DNA of 5,598 nt from NCBI GenBank assembly GCA_028819675.1, contig JAPPKT010000079.1, positions 1-5,598 on the forward strand. Direction: 5' to 3'. The position numbers were made by a program, and so were the translations under genes. Shown here one piece after another: positions 1 through 5,598 of the stretch; position 1 is the first letter of the stretch, and the number at the start of each line of letters is the position of its first letter. The notes under the pieces are model-generated. The model was given only the letters and a program-made list of their open reading frames with translations, was not told the DNA's origin and did not search any database. This DNA comes from Caldilineaceae bacterium. Lineage in GTDB: Bacteria > Chloroflexota > Anaerolineae > Caldilineales > Caldilineaceae.

Positions 1-660
1 AAATCCACTGTCGAGCACCGGACCCCCACCTGACATCAACCTGTCCCGGCGCCAGCGCTTGTGTTCAGGAAGAGGTTCATTGGACCCCGCAGGCTGCTGC
101 CCCCACAGCTGGGAAGGGTTCGGCCGGCCCGACTCCTGGCTGGGGGCGCCCGCAAGAACGGCCGAGGAACGAAGCTGATGAAAGAAGCTCAGCGGCGTTC
201 CAAGCAGTCCGGACTTATCGAATACCCACTTCGCCGTCCTCTGGCCGGGCTGGCGGCGGTGAGGTGCGGCCGTGGACAGAACTCGTCCGGTCTTCTCAGC
301 GGTCTCGATCATCAGACGGCAGGCTTTGATAGTGATGCCGAGCGGCTTCTCGCACAGGACGTGCAGACCGGCCTCCATACAGTCTACGGCTATTCCGTGG
401 TGGAGACCGTGAGGAAGGCACAGGTCGGCGGCGTCAACTTGAGCTTCGGCCAGAAGCTCCTGATGCGTGCTGTAAACAGCGGGGCGTTCTCCCAGCAGCT
501 CTTCGAGCATGTCGGCGCGCTCCGACGCCGCCTGTTCATTTGCGTCGCATACCGCGCGCACGACGAAATCGCCGCGTCCGCGTTGCTGCAGGTCCTTCAT
601 CGACAGGACGTGCCGTCGCGAAATCCTGCCGCAGCCGATCAGGGCCAATCGAATGGGCAT
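1..660 (-). CDS. Gfo/Idh/MocA-family oxidoreductase, N-terminal 220 residues (partial at left edge)
   Basis: Cytosolic NAD(P)-dependent dehydrogenase of the Gfo/Idh/MocA family, whose members oxidise, reduce or epimerise sugars, inositols and related polyols. The reading frame starts with ATG at 660-658 and stays open to the window edge. A ribosome binding site (GAGGA, 7 bases before the ATG) supports the start. The Rossmann nucleotide-binding loop is at residues 6-17 (ALIGCGRISRRH). An Asp at residue 39 (AVCDAN), at the end of the second strand, favours NAD(H). The family signature EKP lies at residues 104-106 (VLCEKPLG), its Lys105 being the usual catalytic/cofactor lysine. The GGG-x-x-x-D-x-G motif of the substrate domain begins at residue 211 (GGGPVLDSGF), exactly where the window ends. 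Family members are usually about 330-390 residues, so roughly the last 40% is missing. It lies 138 bases downstream of the second permease gene on the same strand, which suggests it processes the imported sugar. Family assignment is secure; the substrate is unknown. Confidence 0.93.
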   Translation of the reverse strand, partial: MPIRLALIGCGRISRRHVLSMKDLQQRGRGDFVVRAVCDANEQAASERADMLEELLGERPAVYSTHQELLAEAQVDAADLCLPHGLHHGIAVDCMEAGLHVLCEKPLGITIKACRLMIETAEKTGRVLSTAAPHRRQPGQRTAKWVFDKSGLLGTPLSFFHQLRSSAVLAGAPSQESGRPNPSQLWGQQPAGSNEPLPEHKRWRRDRLMSGGGPVLDSGF

Positions 661-764
661 GTGGAAATCCTCACTGAAATGAAAAACTTCAAAGGCGGAC
701 CAGGGGAGGGGATGATTCTTGAAATGGCAAGCCCCAAAGGCAGCAACTACTACAAGCCTTCAGA

Positions 765-786
765 GGAGTGAATAGGAGTTCACTCC
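765..786 (-). repeat. 8-bp inverted repeat (hairpin) just after the second permease gene
   Basis: On the minus strand GGAGTGAA and TTCACTCC form a perfect 8-bp stem around a 6-base loop (CTCCTA). It begins 12 bases after the permease stop codon. No run of T follows the stem, so it is not a standard intrinsic terminator. It could be a 3'-end stabilising or processing hairpin that reduces expression of the downstream oxidoreductase, or a weak terminator. The inverted repeat is seen directly; its role is inferred. Confidence 0.5.
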
Positions 787-798
787 CGCAGCTTCGGC

Positions 799-1695
799 CT
801 AACCCTTGATGCCAGTCAGAGCAATGCCTTGCACAAAGGTCTTCTGCAGGAAGAAGAATAGCATGATAATGGGCAGCGTGATCAGCACCGACGCAGCCAT
901 GAGTAGTCCCCACTCAGCGCCATACTGGGTCTGATATTCGTAGATGCCCAACGACAAAGTGTACTGTTCCTGATCGCTCAGATAGATCAGGGGCCCAATA
1001 TAGTCGCGCCAGCGGGCGATGAACTCGAAAATCGCAACCGTTGCCAGAGCCGGCTTGGAGAGAGGCAGGATAATGGAGTAATAGATCTTCAACTCGTTGG
1101 CGCCGTCGATGCGGGCTGCTTCCGACAACTCCATCGGGATGGTCATAAAGAACTGCCGCAGCAGGAAAATGTAGAGCGCGCCACCAAACCAGTGGGGCAC
1201 GATCAGAGGAAGCCAGGAATTCACCCAGCCGAGGTTCTTAAAGACGAGGAATAACGGGATCATTGTGACCTGAAAAGGCAGCATCAGGGTTGCCACCGTT
1301 AGGATGAAGAGAAAGTTACGACCTCGCCAGGGAATGCGAGCGAGGCTGTAGGCCACTAAAGAGGAGGAGACCAGAACACCGATCGTTGCGAGTACGGCAA
1401 TCGTCAGCGTGTTGCGAAGATAGAGGAAGAAAGTGATGAACTTTACCGCGTCAGGATAGTTCGACCACTGGAACGGGGAGGGAATGACAACGGGCGGATA
1501 TGCGTAGAACTGTACGTCGGGCTTGAGCGAGGTCGAGAGCATCCACAGGAAAGGCAGCGTGAAAACGAATGCTGCAGGGATCAGGCTGGCATGGATAAGG
1601 ATGCTACGGAATATCCCTCGGATGCGCTTGGCCATGACCCGCCTGGGATGGTCCTGGGCAAATTGGGGGTTGACTGGCTGGCTGTCGGCGACCAT
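799..1695 (-). CDS. ABC sugar transporter inner-membrane permease, MalG/UgpE type
   Basis: Second membrane subunit of a carbohydrate ABC importer (CUT1-type, binding-protein-dependent permease family). I place the start at ATG 1695-1693, giving 298 residues, because an AGGAGG lies 11 bases upstream. An in-frame ATG at 1716 would add seven residues but has no recognisable ribosome binding site and overlaps the upstream gene. Six hydrophobic segments are visible at about residues 31-53, 93-117, 127-151, 160-182, 217-239 and 263-283. The cytoplasmic EAA loop that docks the ATPase is at about 192-216 (EAARIDGAN followed by IILPLSKPA). The C-terminus FVQGIALTGIKG is typical of the family, as is the length. 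The start codon follows the TAA stop of the partner permease after a single base, indicating translational coupling. No ATPase gene is present here, so a shared MsmK/UgpC-like ATPase elsewhere is likely. Substrate not readable; a sugar or glycoside is most likely. Confidence 0.95.
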   Translation of the reverse strand: MVADSQPVNPQFAQDHPRRVMAKRIRGIFRSILIHASLIPAAFVFTLPFLWMLSTSLKPDVQFYAYPPVVIPSPFQWSNYPDAVKFITFFLYLRNTLTIAVLATIGVLVSSSLVAYSLARIPWRGRNFLFILTVATLMLPFQVTMIPLFLVFKNLGWVNSWLPLIVPHWFGGALYIFLLRQFFMTIPMELSEAARIDGANELKIYYSIILPLSKPALATVAIFEFIARWRDYIGPLIYLSDQEQYTLSLGIYEYQTQYGAEWGLLMAASVLITLPIIMLFFFLQKTFVQGIALTGIKG

Positions 1696-1696
1696 T

Positions 1697-2698
1697 TTAG
1701 TCTTCGCCTCCTGCATAAAAGACCCACAGACGCGCCGACCGGAAGATGATCAACGTCACAACCAGGGTGAACATGAACAGCAGCCATGCCATTGCCGAAG
1801 CATAGCCCATCTCCAGGTAATGGAATGCGTTCTTATAAAGATAGATTGAATAGAACAATGTCGAATTGGCTGGAAAGCCGGTACCTCCTGTCATAATGTA
1901 AGGGATCGCAAAGAAGTTCAGAGCGCCGATCACCGACGTAATCAGATGGAAGAAGACGACAGGCGTTAAGATCGGGACGGTCACATTGCGGAACTTCGAC
2001 AGGAAGTTTGCGCCGTCTACGTCAGCGGCATCGTACAGGTCCTGTGGAACATCCTGCAGGCCGGCGAGATACAAGATGATCTGCTGACCGATAATCCATA
2101 GAGCGAGCAGAACGAGGGTTGGCCTGGCCCACTCAGCACAGGTCAGCCAGCAAGGGCCGCGCGACCCGAAGGCCCTGAAAGGGGCCGCAATCAGGCCGTT
2201 GTGCGGCGTAAAGATGAAGATCCATACCAGTGCCAACGCCACTTCGGGAACCAGGGTGGGAAGAAAATAGATGGTGCGGTAGACAACCTGACCCCGTATT
2301 TTGGCGTTCAACATCATCGCCAGTCCAAAGGCGAAGATTATGGCCAGCGGGATCGAAACGACCGCGAAATAGACCGTGTTGTAAACCGCCGCCAAAAACT
2401 CCTCATCCTTCGTAAACAACTCGATATAGTTGGCGAGACCGGTGAACGTTGGATTCCTGACGCCGTTGTATTTGGTAAAGCTGTAGTACGCCGACGCCAG
2501 TGTTGGATAGATCCAGAACACGAGCAGACCGAAGATCCAGGGAGAGGCAAAAAGCAGACCGTTTATCGTATGCCGCGTTCCCTGTGACAGTCGTCGGCGG
2601 GGCAGGTTTGCTGTAGCGGTGGCAGTAGCCATGGCTGGACTCTGAATTCCGAGCTTAGATGCCCGCCTCCTAATGGTAGAAGTCAGGTAGCGGCCCAT
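1697..2698 (-). CDS. ABC sugar transporter inner-membrane permease, MalF/UgpA type
   Basis: First membrane subunit of the carbohydrate ABC importer, pairing with the permease encoded immediately downstream. As drawn it has 333 residues. Six hydrophobic segments lie at about residues 45-68, 105-130, 143-166, 192-214, 243-268 and 299-320. The EAA loop is at 223-246 (DAADVDGANF, then VPILTP), with Asp replacing the usual first Glu. The start is uncertain. ATG 2698 is the most upstream possibility, since an in-frame TAG lies seven codons before it, and it has only a weak, distant AGAAGGG. ATG 2632 (MATATATANL) would give 311 residues, nearer the family norm, but also lacks a good ribosome site. 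An AGGAGG at 2671-2666 fits neither start. Residues 183 and 187 form a Cys-x3-Cys pair in the loop between segments 3 and 4, predicted to face outward. The gene lies 108 bases after the binding-protein gene and is clearly part of the same operon. Confidence 0.94.
   Translation of the reverse strand: MGRYLTSTIRRRASKLGIQSPAMATATATANLPRRRLSQGTRHTINGLLFASPWIFGLLVFWIYPTLASAYYSFTKYNGVRNPTFTGLANYIELFTKDEEFLAAVYNTVYFAVVSIPLAIIFAFGLAMMLNAKIRGQVVYRTIYFLPTLVPEVALALVWIFIFTPHNGLIAAPFRAFGSRGPCWLTCAEWARPTLVLLALWIIGQQIILYLAGLQDVPQDLYDAADVDGANFLSKFRNVTVPILTPVVFFHLITSVIGALNFFAIPYIMTGGTGFPANSTLFYSIYLYKNAFHYLEMGYASAMAWLLFMFTLVVTLIIFRSARLWVFYAGGED
1707..1712 (-). promoter_or_regulatory. Ribosome binding site of the second permease
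   Basis: AGGAGG on the minus strand lies inside the last codons of the upstream permease gene, 11 bases before ATG 1695. It decides between the two possible starts of the downstream gene: the ATG at 1716 lies upstream of this site and cannot use it. The placement inside the upstream coding sequence fits coupled translation of the two permeases. Confidence 0.65.
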
Positions 2699-2732
2699 CT
2701 GAGCCGCTACCCTTCTCTACAGTCTCTTTCGT

Positions 2733-2748
2733 GTTCAGTAACCTGAAC
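2733..2748 (-). repeat. 6-bp inverted repeat in the binding protein-permease gap
   Basis: Minus-strand GTTCAG and CTGAAC pair perfectly around a 4-base loop (GTTA) in the 108-base gap. No T-tract follows, so it is not an intrinsic terminator. Hairpins between binding-protein and permease genes (as in malE-malF) commonly protect the upstream mRNA, so that the binding protein is made in excess. That role is an inference from position; a short hairpin like this can also arise by chance. Confidence 0.35.
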
Positions 2749-2806
2749 TTTCCGCGCCAAGTGCCGATACTCATGTAGCCTCGGCGAAAGATGCCAGACT
2801 CTTCGA

Positions 2807-4171
2807 TTAGCTGAAGAAGCCGATCTCTTCCAGACCCGCGTTGATCTCCTCGTCGATATCCATCAACGCCTCCTCGGGCGTCTTCAGACCGTGCGGAATC
2901 TCGTCGCGGAAGGCCTTGACCTGCAGGTCCCACAGCTTGGAGCCCAACGGAATCGGCGGGCGGGCATGGGAAACGGGCAGCAGGTCCATGAAGACGGCGT
3001 GCAGCGGGTCTTCGCGGAAGAATGGGTCTTCGGCGGCCGACTTAATCGTCGGAATGTGGAAGGTGTCCTTGTTGTACTTGAGCTGGCCTTCGGGGCCGCA
3101 GAGGTAGAAGCAGGCGTCAAACGCGGATTCTACATCGTCGTAGCCGAAGGGCACGGCCCAACTCCAACCACCGGCCCAGCTTGCGTGCGGGGCGGGGCCG
3201 TCGGGGCCCGGCATCGGCACGACACCGTAGTTGGTGTCCGGCTTGTAGCGATGGTGCTGAGCAACCTTCCAGTTGCCGCTGCAGGTCATCGCGCTCTGCC
3301 CGGTCCAGAAGTAGTCGTTCTCGCCGCGGCAGTTGCCGCCGGCGCAGGCCGCCAGCATGGCATCGATGTCCTCAACGCCAATCTCGTCGACGAAGGACTT
3401 TACGAACTGCATTGACTCGATATTCTGGGGGTGGGCAAAGGTGATGCGGCGATCGTCGTCCTGGAAGGAACCGCCAAAGCCGAAGCCCCACGTGTACAGC
3501 CAAGCCTGATCATAGATTGGGTTGAAGCCGTAGCGAGTGACAGCGCCCGTGTCGTCGCGCACGGTCAGCGCTTCGGTGGCCGCCCGCAGCTCGTCCAGGT
3601 TGGACGGCGGCGACATGGAGTCTACACCGGCCTCTTCCATGATGTCCATGTTGTACCACAGGGCGCGCGTGTCTGTGTCGAACGAGAGGGCATAGATGCC
3701 GCCCTTGTACACGGTCTCATCCCACGCAAAGTCGAAGTAGAGCTCCTTGGTGACACCGGCGGCTTCAGCGAAGTCAGTGATGTCCGTGAAGAAGCCTTCG
3801 TGGGCAAACTGTGGGACGGTGAAGCGGTCGGCATAGTGCAGCGCCGGAGGTGTACCGCCTGCAACAGCGGTCAGCAGCTTTTCATCAGCCTGGCTGCCGG
3901 CCGTGCGTGCAATGTAGACAAACTCCACTTCGACGCCGATCGTGTTCTTCTCGTTGTAAATGTCGATTATCTCCTTAATCGACTCCTGCGCCAAATCGGT
4001 CATGCGCGACCAGGCTTCCAACTTCTTGGTCTCCATCATGGCTCCGCTGTCACCGGTGTCGGCTGCGGGAGCAGCTGCGGGCGCGGGGCAAGCCGCCAGC
4101 AGGGCCGCGCTTGTTGCCAGGCCGGAAACCTGCAGGAAGCGTCGGCGCGAGAGCATTTTCTGAGTGTCCAT
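2807..4171 (-). CDS. Extracellular sugar-binding lipoprotein of an ABC importer (family 1 solute-binding protein)
   Basis: High-affinity receptor that captures a sugar outside the cytoplasmic membrane and delivers it to the two permeases encoded downstream. It has 454 residues, normal for the SBP_bac_1/UgpB-like family. ATG 4171 is supported by GGAGG 8 bases upstream. The leader has a twin-arginine motif (SRRRFLQ, residues 8-14), a hydrophobic stretch, and a lipobox LAAC with Cys28 as the lipidated residue. This implies Tat export and membrane anchoring through a flexible Ala/Pro linker (about 29-45). The mature domain has family hallmarks: AGGTPPAL near 104-111, YKGGIYALSF near 155-164, FWTGQSAMTCSGNW near 288-301, and an aromatic GGWSWAVPFG at 334-343 that likely stacks on sugar. 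Beyond Cys28 there are five cysteines: 276 and 281, 297, and 354 and 358. Two close pairs could form disulfides or bind metal. It is the first gene of the importer operon, preceded by a 386-base non-coding region that probably carries the promoter. The ligand is not identifiable. Confidence 0.95.
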   Translation of the reverse strand: MDTQKMLSRRRFLQVSGLATSAALLAACPAPAAAPAADTGDSGAMMETKKLEAWSRMTDLAQESIKEIIDIYNEKNTIGVEVEFVYIARTAGSQADEKLLTAVAGGTPPALHYADRFTVPQFAHEGFFTDITDFAEAAGVTKELYFDFAWDETVYKGGIYALSFDTDTRALWYNMDIMEEAGVDSMSPPSNLDELRAATEALTVRDDTGAVTRYGFNPIYDQAWLYTWGFGFGGSFQDDDRRITFAHPQNIESMQFVKSFVDEIGVEDIDAMLAACAGGNCRGENDYFWTGQSAMTCSGNWKVAQHHRYKPDTNYGVVPMPGPDGPAPHASWAGGWSWAVPFGYDDVESAFDACFYLCGPEGQLKYNKDTFHIPTIKSAAEDPFFREDPLHAVFMDLLPVSHARPPIPLGSKLWDLQVKAFRDEIPHGLKTPEEALMDIDEEINAGLEEIGFFS

Positions 4172-4184
4172 TCAGTCTTCCTCC

Positions 4185-4204
4185 ATGTGAAAATATGTGA
4201 AAAT
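4185..4204 (-). repeat. Perfect 10-bp tandem direct repeat abutting the ribosome binding site
   Basis: The minus strand reads ATTTTCACAT twice in a row, ending directly against the GGAGG at 4184-4180 of the binding-protein gene. The 10-base period is one helical turn, so both copies would lie on the same DNA face. It could be a regulator-binding site, an A/T-rich translation enhancer in the leader, or a chance or slippage duplication. The repeat is seen directly; function is not established. Confidence 0.6.
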
Positions 4205-4419
4205 GGGTTGAAACTGGTGGAGTGGGGTGGAACTTGACGCCCAACCTCTCCGATCACTAGAACAATTCTGTTGACCCTCGCAACTGTCCAATTGCCAAGT
4301 CAACGATCTTCACTGTCTGGTATAGGTAGGCCCTCTTTGGTTTGAAGCCGAAGGACTCTGACCTTACCAGAAGAATACAACCTCAATTGGTCGTAGAATG
4401 CGGGCGCGCGTTTAGGGGG

Positions 4420-4439
4420 TCCTTGCGCGAACGCAAGGA
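4420..4439. repeat. Perfect 8-bp inverted repeat, candidate operator or hairpin
   Basis: TCCTTGCG and CGCAAGGA flank a 4-base centre (CGAA on the plus strand, TTCG on the minus strand). On the minus strand no T-run follows, so it is a poor intrinsic terminator for the sulfatase gene 119 bases upstream. It overlaps by one base the possible -10 box at 4444-4439 and would cover the likely transcription start, a position typical of a repressor operator. As RNA it would be a stable hairpin with a UUCG loop at the 5' end of the importer transcript. Which role applies is undecided. Confidence 0.5.
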
Positions 4440-4468
4440 TAATAACCTTTATCGACAGTAATGTCCAA
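4439..4468 (-). promoter_or_regulatory. Possible sigma70-like promoter for the importer operon
   Basis: On the minus strand, TTGGAC at 4468-4463 and TATTAT at 4444-4439 are separated by 18 bases. The -10 matches the TATAAT consensus at 5 of 6 positions; the -35 matches only at its TTG. Transcription would begin about 260 bases before the binding-protein ATG, leaving a long leader. This is a weak pattern match and other start sites in the gap are possible. Confidence 0.2.
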
Positions 4469-4557
4469 ATCTCGGAGGTTACGTATCGCGATTACTTCAC
4501 TGGGCTAAATTCTTGGCGTGCAGCGAAGTTGGGAGAAGGGGCGTCGCCCAGACAATT

Positions 4558-5598
4558 CTAACGTAGCCAGACCTCGATTGCTTCATTTGGCGCGTTCAGT
4601 TGGCGCAGCTCCTGAATGAACGCGTCGTGCAGGTCGTTGGCAATGTCGCCCTTCTCAGCAGCTAGATTCGTCTCAGTCTGCGGGTCTGTCTCCAAGTCAT
4701 AGAGCTCCCGTTCGCCGTAAGAGCCCACCGGTGCATAGGCCCAGCGCTCCGTGTAGAGCATCGGCGTGACACGGTTCGGAGCCAGTTTACCCTCTTCCAA
4801 CCGAGTGAAGGTAGCCGACACGACACATTCATGCAGAGAGTCTTCACTTTCTCCCCGCAGCAGCGGTGCAAACGACCTCCCGTGCATCGGCTCCGGCGTC
4901 TCGACCTGAATGCCAGCCAGATCCATCAGCGTCGGAGCAATGTCCGCCGGACGCAACAATGAATTGACCGTACGGCCCCCTTCCAACCCTGGCGCCGCAA
5001 CCAGGAAGGGAATGTGGACGATCTCCGGATAGAGCGGCCAGTACCGGTCGTCGTACTTGCTAATGTTCGACTTCCCAGTTCGATTGTGTTCGCCGAGGCT
5101 GAATCCATGATCGGACATGAACACCACGATTGAATTGCGCCAGAGGTCCAGATCATCTATCTTTGTCAGGATGCGTCCCACCCACCGGTCAACCAGTTCC
5201 GCCTCCGCACAGTAATGTGCGCGCAAATTGCGCAGTTCGGCTTCAGTGTAGTCGCTGGCCTTGCCATAGTTGGGATGCAGCATCGGCGGGCCGTCGTAGT
5301 CGGGATCATACTTCCGCGCCATATACTCCGGCGGGTCCCAGGGTTCGTGCGGATCAAAGAAGTCCACCCACAGGAAAAAGGGACTGTGTTGGTCGTTCTC
5401 CTCCAGCCACTCCACCGCCAACTCAGCCGTGCGCGGCGCGAATCGGTCGATTTCCCGGTACCAGCGGCGGTTAATCCATGTGTGGAGGTCGATCAGATTT
5501 CGCCCTTGAAAGTGGTTACCGATATTCCTTGTTTTTTCATCGGCCATGGCCTGTTCGATAGGATGATTCATCCCGATGAAATACGTATTGCCCTCCTG
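4558..5598 (-). CDS. Sulfatase (arylsulfatase-like, alkaline phosphatase superfamily), C-terminal part; partial at right edge
   Basis: Hydrolyses sulfate esters, probably on a sulfated glycan or sugar. Only the last 346 residues are present. The frame is open through the right edge (QEGNTYFIGM...) and ends at TAG 4560-4558. Internal ATGs such as 5571 are not credible starts because coding continues upstream. Visible family features, numbered from the edge: PFFLWVDFFDPHEPWDPP at about 73-90, with the conserved DPHEPW; SDHGFSLGEH at 162-171, carrying the metal-site and active-site Asp/His; a Lys at 176 in TGK; and PEIVHIPFLVAAPG followed by LLRPADIAPTLMDLAGI, the typical run in S1 sulfatases. 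The C-terminal sub-domain has ELYDLETDPQTETNLA at about 297-312, a near-invariant late motif. The N-terminal half, with the formylglycine motif Cys-x-Pro-Ser-Arg and first metal aspartates, lies outside the window, so catalytic competence cannot be judged. No signal peptide can be assessed. It precedes the importer operon on the same strand, but a 386-base gap suggests separate transcription. Confidence 0.93.
   Translation of the reverse strand, partial: QEGNTYFIGMNHPIEQAMADEKTRNIGNHFQGRNLIDLHTWINRRWYREIDRFAPRTAELAVEWLEENDQHSPFFLWVDFFDPHEPWDPPEYMARKYDPDYDGPPMLHPNYGKASDYTEAELRNLRAHYCAEAELVDRWVGRILTKIDDLDLWRNSIVVFMSDHGFSLGEHNRTGKSNISKYDDRYWPLYPEIVHIPFLVAAPGLEGGRTVNSLLRPADIAPTLMDLAGIQVETPEPMHGRSFAPLLRGESEDSLHECVVSATFTRLEEGKLAPNRVTPMLYTERWAYAPVGSYGERELYDLETDPQTETNLAAEKGDIANDLHDAFIQELRQLNAPNEAIEVWLR

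Larger units (their letters stand above)
4172..4557. other. 386-base non-coding region between sulfatase and importer operon
   Basis: No credible gene is seen on either strand. In transcription order on the minus strand it holds a weak GGGC-GAC-GCCC hairpin just after the sulfatase stop (4549-4539), a possible promoter (4468-4439), a perfect inverted repeat (4439-4420), and a distant GTTGAC/GTCAAC inverted repeat (4304-4299 and 4275-4270, 23 bases apart). A 10-bp tandem repeat (4204-4185) and the GGAGG of the binding-protein gene (4184-4180) follow. The size and content suggest that the importer operon has its own regulated promoter rather than relying on read-through from the sulfatase. Confidence 0.6.

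Noticed and set aside
61..771. Long plus-strand open frame of 236 codons
   Set aside because: It lies antisense to the oxidoreductase gene, whose minus-strand frame shows the Rossmann, EKP and GGG-D-G motifs. The plus-strand translation is Arg/Gly-rich without recognisable domains.
4172..4187. Four-codon mini-ORF (Met-Glu-Glu-Asp-stop) whose TGA directly precedes the binding-protein ATG
   Set aside because: Its ATG overlaps the base just before the GGAGG and has no ribosome site of its own, so it is most likely a by-product of the Shine-Dalgarno region.
3431..4237. Plus-strand open frame of 268 codons
   Set aside because: Antisense shadow of the binding-protein gene in high-GC DNA. It has no family motif and no ribosome binding context, while the opposite frame has a full set of solute-binding-protein features.
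4270..4304. GTTGAC...GTCAAC inverted repeat with 23-base spacing, with TTGACT as a possible -35 box
   Set aside because: Half-sites of 6 bp this far apart are common by chance, and no acceptable -10 hexamer lies 16-18 bases downstream of the TTGACT.
4321..4347. TTCAAA-16-TATACC as an alternative promoter on the minus strand
   Set aside because: Both boxes match consensus at only 4 of 6 positions. It is not better than chance in a 386-base gap.
4539..4549. GGGC-GAC-GCCC hairpin after the sulfatase stop codon as a terminator
   Set aside because: The stem is only 4 bp with a 3-base loop, and no T-run follows on the minus strand, so it is too weak to call.
5541..5571. Internal ATGs at 5571 and 5547 as true starts of a short sulfatase
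   Set aside because: The frame stays open upstream to the window edge with no suitable ribosome site, and a start here would remove the catalytic N-terminal half. The gene is more simply cut by the window.

Overview
The window is one strand of a sugar-uptake and sulfate-ester locus. All five genes run on the minus strand, so transcription goes from high to low coordinates. In that order they are: the C-terminal part of a sulfatase (cut by the right edge), a 386-base gap, a lipoprotein sugar-binding protein, two inner-membrane permeases of an ABC importer, and the N-terminal part of a Gfo/Idh/MocA-family NAD(P)-dependent oxidoreductase (cut by the left edge). No RNA gene, insertion sequence, CRISPR array or integrase is visible.

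The sequence has moderately high GC, estimated by eye in the high-50s percent. The binding protein has a twin-arginine lipoprotein leader followed by an Ala/Pro-rich linker. ABC sugar operons of this layout, with nearby sulfatases and MocA-type dehydrogenases and no dedicated ATPase, are common in Chloroflexota (Caldilinea/Anaerolineae-like, including marine and sponge-associated lineages). Some other heterotrophic phyla rich in sulfatases also have them. I suggest Chloroflexota with moderate confidence. This rests on general family resemblance, not on a marker gene.

A plausible job for the locus is scavenging a sulfated or otherwise modified sugar. The sulfatase would remove sulfate esters, the lipoprotein and two permeases would bind and import the sugar (with an ATPase encoded elsewhere), and the oxidoreductase would oxidise or epimerise it inside the cell. 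The substrate cannot be read from the sequence.

The non-coding parts hold several small structures. The sulfatase-importer gap contains a perfect 8-bp inverted repeat overlapping a possible -10 box, and a perfect 10-bp tandem repeat directly abutting the ribosome binding site of the binding-protein gene. Two further hairpins lie in the gaps between binding protein and permease, and between permease and oxidoreductase. The two permease genes are tightly coupled. Closely spaced cysteine pairs occur in the binding protein and in a predicted outward-facing loop of its partner permease. I found nothing that clearly amounts to an undescribed system; the locus is a fairly ordinary catabolic island with a few regulatory and structural details worth checking.
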